Assembly: GCF_001951155.1 (NCBI RefSeq)
Contig: NZ_CP016359.1
Coordinates: 3,000,001 to 3,064,000 of the forward strand
Direction of reading: 5' to 3'
DNA from: Christiangramia flava JLT2011
GTDB taxonomy: Bacteria; Bacteroidota; Bacteroidia; Flavobacteriales; Flavobacteriaceae
Length of the DNA: 64,000 nucleotides
The notes under the pieces were generated by a model, which had not been told where the DNA came from, made no database searches, and saw only the letters and a list, made by a program, of their open reading frames with translations. Shown in pieces: positions 7,673 to 16,652 of the stretch (positions are counted from its first letter, which is position 1; each line of letters opens with the position of its first letter). The translations under genes and the position numbers were made by a program.

Positions 7673-8471
7673 AAATTTTAGTTTCCAAAACTACCTTCCT
7701 GCTCCCTTTCAATTCCTGCAACTCCAGCATCAACTTTTCATTATTGCCTAAAACAACCTTTGGAATTACATAAACAAAGCGTTGGCTTTTGCTATCTGTA
7801 ATGGAATATGGCATTTTGTGTTTGTAAATCACTTCTTGTTGCAATCTTTGATAAGAGGATTTTCGTTTGTTGTTTCCATTGGTTATATATACGTTGAGAT
7901 AGTCTATTTCAAAATCGATTCCAGATTTGTTTTTGACCTCGATAACTAAGTATACTTCTGAAGCATCGTATGCCATTTTTTGTAGTTGTAGCTTAATCCC
8001 TTTTTTTCGTTTTGTTTCTATATGCTCGAAGTTGGTCTTTAAAAGGTATTCGCTGAGTTTTTGAAAATGCGTTATCCTATTGGCGTATTCGTTCAATGGT
8101 TTAACTTCTTGCTTCTCCTTAATCTTTTTCGGAAGCTCACTACCAATGCTTTCATTTTCATTGATAAAATAATTCAGTTCTGGAAGTTTTTCAGAATACT
8201 TCAGAATATAGGAATACACCTTGCCGTCACTTGTGACGGTCAATAGATTGCTTTCAGTGCCTGGCTTTGCCTGTAACAAACCAAAATACTGCTCTTTTTC
8301 CCGATTGTAAGTAAATACAAAATGGGATGCTCCGGTAATGCCCTGTCGTATTGGGTCGGGAAAAAATAGGGCAACGTTCTTCTTATCGTTGGCGTAAATG
8401 GTGTCAAGTGGTTTTTGTGCTTGTATTGATATTGAACAAATTAGCAGCAGTAATGTGATGTATGTTTTCAT
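7671..8471 (-). CDS. traN: Conjugative transposon protein TraN (VirB9-like)
   Basis: 266 residues with a cleavable signal peptide (MKTYITLLLLICSISIQAQ). It matches the DUF4138/TraN family of Bacteroidota elements in length and phrases such as NVALFFPDPIRQGITGA and HFVFTYNREK. The periplasmic/outer-membrane protein forms part of the transfer-channel core, analogous to VirB9. It is the last gene of the tra operon, with 12 bases between traM and traN, and a terminator follows. TraO, which normally comes next, is not found here. Confidence 0.88.
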   Translation of the reverse strand: MKTYITLLLLICSISIQAQKPLDTIYANDKKNVALFFPDPIRQGITGASHFVFTYNREKEQYFGLLQAKPGTESNLLTVTSDGKVYSYILKYSEKLPELNYFINENESIGSELPKKIKEKQEVKPLNEYANRITHFQKLSEYLLKTNFEHIETKRKKGIKLQLQKMAYDASEVYLVIEVKNKSGIDFEIDYLNVYITNGNNKRKSSYQRLQQEVIYKHKMPYSITDSKSQRFVYVIPKVVLGNNEKLMLELQELKGSRKVVLETKI

Positions 8472-8483
8472 AGTGATATATAT

Positions 8484-9458
8484 TTAATTGCCCATTAGAG
8501 GTTTTCCTTGGTATTTGGTTTTGGGAAGTCTTAGGATAAGCTTATAGTTATCGGTAATCGTAATCTTTACATTTCTGCGATTACGTTGGAATATTCTTTT
8601 GAACCCGCTTATTTGCGGTACTCCCGTAATATTAATGTCGTCTACCATATCTCCAACGATTTCATTGGTAACTTCAGCTCTAAAACTGTTTTCAATATAA
8701 ATGCCTTCGCTACCATCCTGAAAATCATAGGCTTTCAATTTTACTGGTTGATGATTGATATTCTCAATGTCTATGATTGTACGATTGGGTTTAAAATTGA
8801 CAAATCCATAAACAGGCGTATTCTTGGAATAGCGTTGTCCATAAATGTTAGCATCTTTTATCAACCGCATTTGTAATCGATAATTGGTTTTCACGGTCTG
8901 TGTGCCATCTACCCGTACATAGATGAAATCATCGATATTTTTTGAATTCAAATCATCATTTTCAATGGGATGCGAGGCAAAAAAAAGTTGATGCTCCAAA
9001 GCACGTTCTTTGGCTTCAATATTCGTTTCTTTTTCTTCAATAGCATCCGTTGTGTCTTTTTCCTTCTCATCAGGGGGTTTTGGTGGGTAGTATCTTGGAT
9101 TGATATTTTCAAACGTTCTATCTGAATATCGAATCTGCCCTTGTTGGTAAATGCTATCTACCATCTGCATTTTTTTCTTGTCCAATAAATCAGGGTCATA
9201 TACGCCTGTGGAATCCAACAGCCGTTCATCATAAATACTTGGTGCGTTGGTTTCCCTAACTTCCTTTAAGTCGTTTAGGGCATCCAATTTGGAATCGTAT
9301 TCCTTTTGGTCGTCTTCCAGTTCCGGTACAGGAATCTGGTTGTTCTCAATGGTCGGTTTTTCGTCCTCGTCCAATACAAGCATTGCATAGCCACCTATAA
9401 AAAGCAGGATGCATACCAACACGATGGCAAAGACTATTTTATTTTTTTCTACTTTCAT
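8484..9458 (-). CDS. traM: Conjugative transposon protein TraM (VirB10-like)
   Basis: 324 residues: a short cytoplasmic start, one membrane helix (about 8-30, IVFAIVLVCILLFIGGYAML), a proline/acid-rich periplasmic linker with a charged coiled-coil-like stretch (KEKDTTDAIEEKETNIEAKE), then a C-terminal domain (about 180-324). This is the bitopic layout of TraM/VirB10, which links inner and outer membrane parts of the channel. The start overlaps the end of traK by 20 bases, so the two are likely translationally coupled. Confidence 0.88.
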   Translation of the reverse strand: MKVEKNKIVFAIVLVCILLFIGGYAMLVLDEDEKPTIENNQIPVPELEDDQKEYDSKLDALNDLKEVRETNAPSIYDERLLDSTGVYDPDLLDKKKMQMVDSIYQQGQIRYSDRTFENINPRYYPPKPPDEKEKDTTDAIEEKETNIEAKERALEHQLFFASHPIENDDLNSKNIDDFIYVRVDGTQTVKTNYRLQMRLIKDANIYGQRYSKNTPVYGFVNFKPNRTIIDIENINHQPVKLKAYDFQDGSEGIYIENSFRAEVTNEIVGDMVDDINITGVPQISGFKRIFQRNRRNVKITITDNYKLILRLPKTKYQGKPLMGN

Positions 9459-10065
9459 AATTTTCTAATTTTTGTAATGTGCTTTCAAAAAAGTTGGTAA
9501 TTAGCAGTCCGTGGGTATTGTTTGGAAAGTTTCTATCTACGTGAATCAAATTTCCAGTAGTGGTCAACTCATAAGTATCTGTGATAGTACCTCTATTGAT
9601 TTCAAAAATGGTTTTCGTTTCAAACTTGTAGGGTTCGTTTTGAATATCAACTTTTGATTCGATATTCAATACCTTTTGAACCAACGAATACTGCAACAAA
9701 CGGTTATAGACTCCATCGGCCTTTTTCTGTCGATACAGAGCATCTACAGAACTATTGCCCAACCACAAGGCTTTCTCCAAGTTCTTTTCGTAATTGCTGG
9801 CATCAATGTTATAGAAATAGGTGTGAAACAACTCCAATTGTGCCAAGACTTCTACTTTTAAATTTTCTTGTTGAGATACCAGCTTCAAGGGAATAACACT
9901 TCCGTCCGAATTGACTACAAAAGCATTATTAACCGTTTCTTTATGCAGCTTTATGACCATCAATACAGAAATAATGCACGTTAGCACAGCTCCAATAACG
10001 ACGGTCAATACTATAAAGCGATTGAGCTTTAAGATGTTGTAAATATTCTTATATGGTGTTTTCAT
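9439..10065 (-). CDS. traK: Conjugative transposon protein TraK (VirB8-like)
   Basis: 208 residues with an N-terminal membrane anchor (about 17-38, FIVLTVVIGAVLTCIISVLMV) and a soluble periplasmic domain, the VirB8 arrangement. Phrases such as VNSDGSVIPL and ELFHTYFYNIDASNYEKNLEKALWL are typical of TraK of Bacteroides/Flavobacterium elements. An assembly scaffold of the channel in the inner membrane. It lies 44 bases after traJ in the same operon. Confidence 0.88.
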   Translation of the reverse strand: MKTPYKNIYNILKLNRFIVLTVVIGAVLTCIISVLMVIKLHKETVNNAFVVNSDGSVIPLKLVSQQENLKVEVLAQLELFHTYFYNIDASNYEKNLEKALWLGNSSVDALYRQKKADGVYNRLLQYSLVQKVLNIESKVDIQNEPYKFETKTIFEINRGTITDTYELTTTGNLIHVDRNFPNNTHGLLITNFFESTLQKLENYESRKK

Positions 10066-10109
10066 TTTTTTCTATGATTGATAATTGGCAAATGTGCTTT
10101 AAGCACTTA

Positions 10110-10949
10110 TCAGCCTGTAAAGAGTTTAAAAGTGAACGAGGTCGCTCGTTTATATAATTTGAATTTTAGCAATACAATAAATCCGATAGACCCTAACTGT
10201 AAAAGCGGTGCGAAAAAATTGCTTCCCCAATCCGTACCAAATAAGTCGCTCCAGAAATTGGTGTTGATTTCGGTGTAAAGATTATTCACGAAAACATTGA
10301 CCAGAAAGAAGGCTGGCACTAACATATAAACACCTGCATACAACTTGAAAAAATTGTATGCCAACGACCTAAATTTTTCAAAAACAGCCAAACTGATGAC
10401 CAATGGAAAAAAAGCTTGCATTATGCCCAACAAAAAGAATCTCTCTGCAAGGAACAAGGGGTAAATGAACAAATCCAAAAGCCAGAGAAATATTCCGGCA
10501 ATAAAGGATAGTATTTTTAAGCCGTATAAAGGTGTAACTAACGCTTCATAAAGCATTGCCATTGCTTTTTTGGCGGCATCCCAAGCACTTACATCCTGTT
10601 CGATGTCAATATCTTGCATTTGTAAAGGAAGAAGTGCGGGTGCCGTGTCCCGATATTGGTTTTCGATAGCCACCAATATAGTGTCGAAAACGCCCAATAC
10701 CTGTGTGGAAAAAATGACCAAAATCACTATTGCAAAGTTTTTTGCCAGTTCCGCAGGGGTCAAACCCCAAGTATAGCCTTCATTGTTAGCAACGCCTTCA
10801 TTGTACTTTTTTAGGATGTTGATGAGAAAGAACAATATGGCCAAGGTCTTCATTCCGGCAATAGTATATTGCGAGAAATCACTATTTTTTATCGTTTGAA
10901 AAATAGTGTCCACATATTCTAATCCTATGCCTAAAAAAATACCTGACAT
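10110..10949 (-). CDS. traJ: Conjugative transposon protein TraJ (VirB6-like)
   Basis: 279 residues, polytopic, with about six hydrophobic helices (for example TLAILFFLINIL, FAIVILVIFSTQVLGV, ILSFIAGIFLWLLDLFIYPLFLA). TraJ of CTnDOT-like elements is the VirB6-type inner-membrane channel component. The stop of traI and the start of traJ share base 10949, so translational coupling is likely. Confidence 0.88.
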   Translation of the reverse strand: MSGIFLGIGLEYVDTIFQTIKNSDFSQYTIAGMKTLAILFFLINILKKYNEGVANNEGYTWGLTPAELAKNFAIVILVIFSTQVLGVFDTILVAIENQYRDTAPALLPLQMQDIDIEQDVSAWDAAKKAMAMLYEALVTPLYGLKILSFIAGIFLWLLDLFIYPLFLAERFFLLGIMQAFFPLVISLAVFEKFRSLAYNFFKLYAGVYMLVPAFFLVNVFVNNLYTEINTNFWSDLFGTDWGSNFFAPLLQLGSIGFIVLLKFKLYKRATSFTFKLFTG

Positions 10950-11530
10950 TAGTAATCGGTTTCTCGGTTATTGATTTTGTGCTGCATTTCTCTAAATTGA
11001 ATAATCTCTCGATAGCGTCTGGTTTTTGCCTCAATTTCCGCTACCATTTCCTTGGATTCCAGTTCTTTTTCTTTGAGGACTTCGGCACGTTCGGCATCGG
11101 TCATTTTCAGATTGTCGCTGGACAGTATTTGGTCGATATATTCCATACCAGCCATAGAGTTTTGAAGGATGGCATCAAAGGAATCTGAAATGCGGGTAAC
11201 TTCGCCAGGCTTGATAAAAGGGGAATTGAGGATTTCCCTCAAATCATCCTGTACAACATCATACAATCGTTGGTTGTTTCTTGCCAGTTCCCTGACTGCT
11301 TGAAGTTGCTTGATGACGTTGTTTACCTTATCGATATTTTCCTTTTGTGTTTTAAGGAATTTTACCGTTTTCATTAAATTGGCAGTCTGTTTACCGGATT
11401 CCAATAATGATTTTACAAAAGAGATAAAGTTTGTGTTGTCATACACAGGCATCCCCTGGCCCGAAGCCTTACTTCCAATTAGCACTACAAATAGTGCGGA
11501 TAACATTAGATTTCTGATAGTGTGTCTCAT
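10949..11530 (-). CDS. traI: Conjugative transposon protein TraI (DUF4141)
   Basis: 193 residues with a signal peptide (MRHTIRNLMLSALFVVLIGSKASG) and a mostly helical, charged mature part (NIDKVNNVIKQLQAVRELARNNQ, later RAEVLKEKELESKEMVAEIEAK). It matches the DUF4141/TraI family, a periplasmic helical protein comparable in placement to VirB5. It lies between the VirB4-like traG and the VirB6-like traJ, the usual order. Confidence 0.85.
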   Translation of the reverse strand: MRHTIRNLMLSALFVVLIGSKASGQGMPVYDNTNFISFVKSLLESGKQTANLMKTVKFLKTQKENIDKVNNVIKQLQAVRELARNNQRLYDVVQDDLREILNSPFIKPGEVTRISDSFDAILQNSMAGMEYIDQILSSDNLKMTDAERAEVLKEKELESKEMVAEIEAKTRRYREIIQFREMQHKINNRETDY

Positions 11531-11541
11531 AATTTTTATTT

Positions 11542-13944
11542 TTAAGAATTAATAAATATTTTAATGGCTTTCTCCATATCTTGATGTTTTTCAAAAAGCT
11601 TCATAATGTCTTCGCTTTCTTTGCCATCCGTGAGGTAAGCAGCAAAGACTTCGGGCGGTACTTCCAATCGGAAAATGTTGCTTTCCTTTCCTATTTTGAT
11701 GAACATTTCGGTATATTTTCGTGTTCCTGTAAGGTTGTTACGAATGGATTTTAACTGGTTTAAATCGTGACTGGACAGGTTGAGCCTGTTTTTTAATTCG
11801 GTATAGCCTTTTTCATTACGAAGGCTGTAAATTACTTGGGTGTTTTCAAGAATGCTTGCCGATGTAGAATTGTTGGGTAATTGGTTGATGGATTGCAGAA
11901 TGATACCAATTGCGCCATTCTGTTTTCGAATCGCTTGGTAGTAGAATTCCACACTTTCCAGTACATTTCCGAATTTGAGTTGTTTGGCAAACTCGTCGAA
12001 TAGGATGATTCCCCTTTCGGCTTTATTTCTCCAAATGGTTCTTTGAATGGCAGATTTAATCAGCTTCAACATTACGGAAAGGATTTCCTTGTTGTCCTTA
12101 ACTTCATCGAGTTCAAAAACGATTAATCTTTTATCTTCAATTTTATAGGTCTGGTCTTCACTCACGTTGAACAAAAAGCTATACAAACCATCATCTACAT
12201 ATTCTGAAAGGATGTGTAAAAAATCATAGATGTTGAAATGTTGCTCTTGAATATGCAACTCCTTTAAGAGAGTGTCCTTTTTAGCATCGACGAACTGGTA
12301 CAGGTTTTCAAGGGAATGTGTACTATCTACATTCTGTAGATAGTAATATCGAAGCACTTTTTTGACTGCAACTTCTTCAGCTTTTGTAGTTTCCTTTCCT
12401 GAAGCTAAAAGTTCCAAAAGGAAGATTGCCAAATCTTCCAATCGCTCTGGTGTCAAATCATTGACATCAGAAATATAGAATGGATTGATACCCAAATTTT
12501 TTCCCTGTTCATAGCGAAGGATGATATGGTCGTTTGGATAGAGCTTGGCGAATTTTGAATATGAACCACCTAAATCAATAATGACCAGTCGGACGCCGAC
12601 CTCGAAGTACTGCCGTAGAATATTGTTTGCCAAAAAGGATTTTCCTTCTCCCGTAGGTGCAAAAATGGCAAAATTTCGAGCCTTGATGCGTTTCTTCTTT
12701 TCATCCCACACATCCTTTAATACCGGAATGTTATGTTGCCTATCATTAAAGATGACACCTTTGGCATCCGATTGATAATTGGTATTGTTGATATACAGGC
12801 AAAGAGCGTGTTTTAAATCGGTTACGTATAAATCCTCATTAGAAAAATTGGAAGTAAAACAGCAATATGAGTTTAAGAAATATTGCTTGCGTTCTTCGCC
12901 TTTTGGATAATAAGGCACTATATCCAATTCTTTGAACTCGGTTTTTATCTTTGAAGCAATTCTTTCTAATTGTGCTTCATCTTTATCCCAGAATATAATA
13001 TTTAGATGACCCCTAATAATTCTTGAACTATCGTCCTCATTGATTTTGGTAACAATGTCTTCAATCTTCTTTAAGATGACTTTGTTCTGTGTTCCAAAAT
13101 TGGAACTCTTTTTGAGTTCTTCAATTTTCTTGTCCAACAGCTTTCGCCATTTGTGCTTATCATCCAAATAAATGATTTGGTTGACAATATGATTTTCATT
13201 GAGATTCAACCCTAATCCGTCAATAAATCCTTGGTGGAATACAAAGTCGTCCGAAGTAAATTTATCATTGGTCTTGCTACTCTGAATCACATCGCCATAA
13301 CACAATTCGCTATTGATGGCCAGCACATCAAAATGATGGTCGCCAATTTCAATATTCGCTTTTTTCAATTGAATGTCGGTATCAAATCCTTCGTTGAATC
13401 CATTAAAATAAGCATTGGTCAATGACAGGACTTTATCGATACCCAAAGGCATCAATGACACTTTCCGGCTGTTATTTACAAAGGAAACGGCATCGTTAAC
13501 AGAAGCAATAAATTCCTGAACGTTATGGTCCATTTGCTTATGAATGCCCTTTTCGACCTTGCGGAATGGGTTGGTAAACTTCGGTGCGTTCAAAGCTTTA
13601 TTGTGCGGAAGTATAAAGAATAGGTAAGAAGAGTGTTTAATGTATTCCCGACCTTTAAAATAATCGTGTGTGGCACGTTGCAAAAAGCTTTTGTTCGGAA
13701 GTTCTTCCGCCAAATATTCAGCTTTCTGATAGATGTCCTGTTTGTGGATAACCGTGGCAATAGGCAATGATTTAAACGCTTGAAACCACGAACCGTGAAT
13801 ATCCTCAAAATCTTTTTCCGCGAGGGAATAGATTTCAGGATTGTCCACTTGATAGCCCAATACCACATTGCCGTTATTAGCGAACAGGATATGGTCTTGA
13901 ATATCCAAAATAGGATGATATGCTGATAGGTTAATTTTCTTCAT
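11542..13944 (-). CDS. traG: Conjugation ATPase TraG (VirB4 family)
   Basis: 800 residues, the full length of the family. Walker A is PTGEGKSFLANN at about residues 430-440 and Walker B is GIILFDEFAKQL at about 645. Later phrases AIRKQNGAIGIILQSINQLP and LENTQVIYSLRN are typical of VirB4/TraG of Bacteroidota. It powers substrate passage and pilus assembly at the inner membrane. The N-terminal 250 residues form the usual VirB4 N-domain. It is the signature gene of a MPF type B transfer system. Confidence 0.95.
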   Translation of the reverse strand: MKKINLSAYHPILDIQDHILFANNGNVVLGYQVDNPEIYSLAEKDFEDIHGSWFQAFKSLPIATVIHKQDIYQKAEYLAEELPNKSFLQRATHDYFKGREYIKHSSYLFFILPHNKALNAPKFTNPFRKVEKGIHKQMDHNVQEFIASVNDAVSFVNNSRKVSLMPLGIDKVLSLTNAYFNGFNEGFDTDIQLKKANIEIGDHHFDVLAINSELCYGDVIQSSKTNDKFTSDDFVFHQGFIDGLGLNLNENHIVNQIIYLDDKHKWRKLLDKKIEELKKSSNFGTQNKVILKKIEDIVTKINEDDSSRIIRGHLNIIFWDKDEAQLERIASKIKTEFKELDIVPYYPKGEERKQYFLNSYCCFTSNFSNEDLYVTDLKHALCLYINNTNYQSDAKGVIFNDRQHNIPVLKDVWDEKKKRIKARNFAIFAPTGEGKSFLANNILRQYFEVGVRLVIIDLGGSYSKFAKLYPNDHIILRYEQGKNLGINPFYISDVNDLTPERLEDLAIFLLELLASGKETTKAEEVAVKKVLRYYYLQNVDSTHSLENLYQFVDAKKDTLLKELHIQEQHFNIYDFLHILSEYVDDGLYSFLFNVSEDQTYKIEDKRLIVFELDEVKDNKEILSVMLKLIKSAIQRTIWRNKAERGIILFDEFAKQLKFGNVLESVEFYYQAIRKQNGAIGIILQSINQLPNNSTSASILENTQVIYSLRNEKGYTELKNRLNLSSHDLNQLKSIRNNLTGTRKYTEMFIKIGKESNIFRLEVPPEVFAAYLTDGKESEDIMKLFEKHQDMEKAIKIFINS

Positions 13945-13967
13945 ATTGGTTATTAGTTAAATGCCCA

Positions 13968-14252
13968 TTATGGGCCTTCATAGTACAGACGACTTCCTTT
14001 TTTGTTACTAATTGTTTGTGGGAATACCTTTTTGATGTGCATCAATGCAGGGTTTTTGGTAATGTGAGTCAATACGATATACAATACACCGTTCAATAGA
14101 AATACTGAAATGATAACAGTAAAGCTGAACGAAAAGATGATGAACAGCAATGAACTGATAACAACGGTCATCATTAAAGCGAACAATGATATGGGCAGAC
14201 CCATTATCACGGCTCGCTTGCGTATGTTTTTATAGACCTCGAATCGTTTCAT
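13968..14252 (-). CDS. traF: Conjugative transposon protein TraF (DUF4133, VirB3-like)
   Basis: 94 residues with the DUF4133 phrases FEVYKNIRKRAVIMGLP and two adjacent hydrophobic helices (about 18-60). This is the VirB3 layout: a short inner-membrane protein placed directly before the VirB4 ATPase. Its start overlaps the stop of traE by one base. Confidence 0.9.
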   Translation of the reverse strand: MKRFEVYKNIRKRAVIMGLPISLFALMMTVVISSLLFIIFSFSFTVIISVFLLNGVLYIVLTHITKNPALMHIKKVFPQTISNKKGSRLYYEGP

Positions 14253-14545
14253 TACACTACGATGCTAATGAGATACGTAAAGATGCCCACTACTGCTCCC
14301 GCAATCAATACAAAGACCAATACTCGGGTAATGCCTTTTTTTAAATCGGCATTTTCGCCAAAGAAATGTCCGGCATTGAATAGGAAGCCAATTAAAAAAA
14401 TAACACCCAGAATAATGGGGAAAATGGTTCGAATAGTATCAGAAACATCGTTTACGGAATCTTCGATACCACCGATTTGTGCAAAGGTTGTACTTGAAAT
14501 AAGCAATGATAAGATGGTTACATAATGTGATTTTTTCATAATCAA
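14252..14545 (-). CDS. traE: Conjugative transposon protein TraE (DUF4134, VirB2-like)
   Basis: 97 residues: signal-like N-terminus (SHYVTILSLLISSTTFAQIGG) and two hydrophobic helices after a short acidic stretch (GIEDSVNDVSDTI). It fits TraE/DUF4134, the pilin-like VirB2 counterpart. It is the first gene of the minus-strand tra operon. The divergent promoter region at 14546-14693 holds TTTGATATCAA-type palindromes. Confidence 0.88.
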   Translation of the reverse strand: MIMKKSHYVTILSLLISSTTFAQIGGIEDSVNDVSDTIRTIFPIILGVIFLIGFLFNAGHFFGENADLKKGITRVLVFVLIAGAVVGIFTYLISIVV

Positions 14546-14693
14546 AGTGATTTAGATTTTACGTCAATTTTGATATTTGAAAAATAGTGTATATTACGAC
14601 ACAAATAACTGATAATCAGCAAATTGTGAATAAAATAAGTTTTGATATCAATTGTTTTTATTTGATGCGAATTGGTATCAAATTTTATGAAAA
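14546..14693. promoter_or_regulatory. Divergent promoter region of tra operon and amidase
   Basis: AT-rich 148-base gap between oppositely oriented genes. It contains TTTGATAT (14573-14580 region), the palindrome TTGATATCAA (14642-14651) and TTGGTATCAAA (14672-14682). TTGGTATCAAA recurs at 36821-36831 before the AraC-type gene, and its reverse form TTTTGATACCAA lies at 42242-42253 near the mob region. A shared regulator is plausible but unproven. Confidence 0.4.
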
Positions 14694-14705
14694 TTGAAAA
14701 GTGCT

Positions 14706-15365
14706 ATGTTGATAACTCTAAAATTTTGGAAGTGGGTAACGCCCAAAAACGTCAGTTTTGTGATTTTGATGCTACAATTCTGTGTGATTTTCGGTCAACA
14801 AAAAGTCATTATCATCGACCCTGGACACGGTGGAAAAGATACTGGTGCAATCGGTACAAATAGTATTCAAGAAAAGGATGTATCGTTAAGTATTGCCAAA
14901 GAGATTATAAGGCTAAATGAAACCCTCTTAAATAACGAGTTTGATATGTATTCGACCAGATATAAGGACACTTTAATTTCCTTAACTGATAGAAGTCGAT
15001 TGGCTGAAAGCTTAAAGGCTGATGTGTTTGTATCGTTACATTGCAATGCCTCTAATACATCGGCAAAAGGAATGGACGTTTACGTGCATAATACCAACGA
15101 CGAAGAAGTATTTATAAAGAAATCTATCGGAATGGGATTGTCCATTTTGGAAGAAAGCACTCTGAAATTGGGCTTTAAAAAACGAGCAGTTCGATTCGCA
15201 AATTTTCAAGTGCTACGTGAAAATATCGAAATTCGCCCTGCTATACTCATCGAAATGGGCTTTATTTCGAGCACCGATGAAGCGGACTATTTTTTAAAGC
15301 TTAAAAATATAAGAGCAATGGCCTTGGCTATTTTAATGGGATTGTATAACTATTTAAATATTTAA
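14706..15365 (+). CDS. N-acetylmuramoyl-L-alanine amidase (Amidase_3)
   Basis: A zinc amidase that cleaves the stem peptide from peptidoglycan. Visible family motifs are IIIDPGHGGKDTGAIG (zinc His), QEKDVSLSIAKEI (zinc Glu), VSLHCNAS (zinc His) and ILIEMGFISS (catalytic Glu). An N-terminal hydrophobic stretch (FVILMLQFCVIFG) acts as signal or anchor. The start is either TTG 14694 or ATG 14706; ATG is preferred. Placed divergently from traE, it probably opens the cell wall for the transfer channel, the job done by lytic transglycosylase VirB1 elsewhere. At about 220 residues it is a bare catalytic domain. Confidence 0.9.
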   Translation: MLITLKFWKWVTPKNVSFVILMLQFCVIFGQQKVIIIDPGHGGKDTGAIGTNSIQEKDVSLSIAKEIIRLNETLLNNEFDMYSTRYKDTLISLTDRSRLAESLKADVFVSLHCNASNTSAKGMDVYVHNTNDEEVFIKKSIGMGLSILEESTLKLGFKKRAVRFANFQVLRENIEIRPAILIEMGFISSTDEADYFLKLKNIRAMALAILMGLYNYLNI

Positions 15366-15367
15366 TT

Positions 15368-15469
15368 ATGAAGGAAATATTTATGGAAATTGTAAAGAGT
15401 TTGAGGGAAGTAATTTTCTCTTTTTTTAGGGAAGTTGTTATTGTTTTTAAATCATTCGCTAAAAAATAA
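15368..15469 (+). CDS. Small amphipathic peptide ORF (33 aa)
   Basis: The ATG at 15368 begins two bases after the amidase stop and encodes MKEIFMEIVKSLREVIFSFF and a hydrophobic/basic tail ending KSFAKK. Tight spacing to the upstream gene suggests cotranscription. The peptide could be membrane-active. No family is recognised, and it may be fortuitous. Confidence 0.3.
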   Translation: MKEIFMEIVKSLREVIFSFFREVVIVFKSFAKK

Positions 15470-15561
15470 CCAATGTCTTTTTGTATGTAAGACTTAAATT
15501 TTTTCAAGTATTTTTCGTAAATTAATGTCCTAATTACGTCAATAAATGGCAAGTTAAAAAA

Positions 15562-15987
15562 ATGAGAGCAATTGCAATTTTCTTTTTAAATGTCCTTCAA
15601 AATACTTTGGGGATGGCCTTTGGTTGGTTGTTTAAACCAAAAACCAAACAAAATTCTTGCAAGGCTTTATCTGATGTAGAAAAAGTAAAATACCTTGAAA
15701 AAAGAAGACAATACAAAGGCTATAAAAAACAATGGCTATATTATAGATGCAGGGAAGAAGGTTTATTGGAAACCTATCACAAATTGTTCGATACTGAAGT
15801 TGAGGGACAAGATTCTGGAACGAAATTTAGTTTCGGTAAATATAGAGGGGAATATGTTGAAGCTATTTGGGAATTTGATAAAAAGTATGTCAATTGGCTT
15901 TCCCAACAAGATTGGTTGGCTCAATATTTGGATGAAAGCGATATGATTCACGAATTGCTTCATTTAGAGGAAGAAAACCAAAACTAG
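15562..15987 (+). CDS. Hypothetical protein with exonuclease-X C-terminal-like domain
   Basis: 141 residues. N-terminal hydrophobic segment (about 1-23), a basic Tyr/Lys-rich middle (EKRRQYKGYKKQWLYYRCRE), then KFSFGKYRGEYVEAIWEFDKKYVNWLSQQ. That last phrase strongly resembles the small domain found at the C-terminus of exodeoxyribonuclease X-type proteins (FGKYKG...DPxYxxWL). No nuclease core is present. It lies between the amidase and the converging ATPase gene of E2. Function unknown, possibly DNA-associated at the membrane. Confidence 0.6.
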   Translation: MRAIAIFFLNVLQNTLGMAFGWLFKPKTKQNSCKALSDVEKVKYLEKRRQYKGYKKQWLYYRCREEGLLETYHKLFDTEVEGQDSGTKFSFGKYRGEYVEAIWEFDKKYVNWLSQQDWLAQYLDESDMIHELLHLEEENQN

Positions 15988-15989
15988 AT

Positions 15990-16652
15990 TTAATCTCTTT
16001 TATCACGACTACTCTTATCGAAAGCAACCAAATTAAATAATTGTCGCATTCTTGAACGAACCCTATTCCCGTAACGTTCCTCCAATTCTTTGGCATTAAG
16101 GTTTGTAGTCGCGTGGGTCTTAATTTTGTGGCTTAAAAATAAATCATAGCGAGAAAGTATGATTTCGCCCATTACATTACAGTCCTTACCAAAATGCCTT
16201 CCGGTTGGTTCTACGCCCAAATCATCAAAACAATAAAATCTCTTATCGCCATAATTTTCAATAATGGTGTAGCCAATATTGTTAAATGCAAAGGCAATGT
16301 TTCGTGTGGGTATAACCTCATACGATTTCTGATGTGGCACAATATGACGTAACAATTTCATTAAACTGGTTTTTCCGCAACCAACGGGACCAGAAAGTAA
16401 AATGCCTTTATTTATGTCGATATTCAATTTTTTGCAATTAGCTTCATCCTTGATGTAAAAATTACAGAGTTTGTAAACAATATCGCGGTCTTCCTCAAAA
16501 ATTTTAAATTTTTTGCCAAATAACAGTTTTCCTTTGGCATTGAGGTAAATGAGCATTTTATCAAAATCATAAAGCATTTGATTGTCTTTCAGTTCTCCCA
16601 ATGAATATTGAACGCTACCCTCGATAATGATATGTGGTTTGTGGGGATTCAT
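15990..16652 (-). CDS. DnaC/IstB-like AAA+ ATPase
   Basis: 220 residues. Walker A GPVGCGKTSLMKLL at about residues 92-105, Walker B FYCFDDLG at about 140-147, then a sensor region with THATTNLNAKELEERYGNRV typical of DnaC/IstB helicase loaders. With the upstream gene, whose stop codon it overlaps (ATGA), it forms a likely replication pair for the excised circular form of E2, loading helicase at the element's origin. Similar pairs are common in Bacteroidota elements. A role as transposition helper is less likely because no transposase is nearby. Confidence 0.8.
   Translation of the reverse strand: MNPHKPHIIIEGSVQYSLGELKDNQMLYDFDKMLIYLNAKGKLLFGKKFKIFEEDRDIVYKLCNFYIKDEANCKKLNIDINKGILLSGPVGCGKTSLMKLLRHIVPHQKSYEVIPTRNIAFAFNNIGYTIIENYGDKRFYCFDDLGVEPTGRHFGKDCNVMGEIILSRYDLFLSHKIKTHATTNLNAKELEERYGNRVRSRMRQLFNLVAFDKSSRDKRD

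Noticed and set aside
13590..13868. Minus-strand frame inside traG
   Set aside because: Shadow of the strongly supported VirB4 ATPase in another frame.
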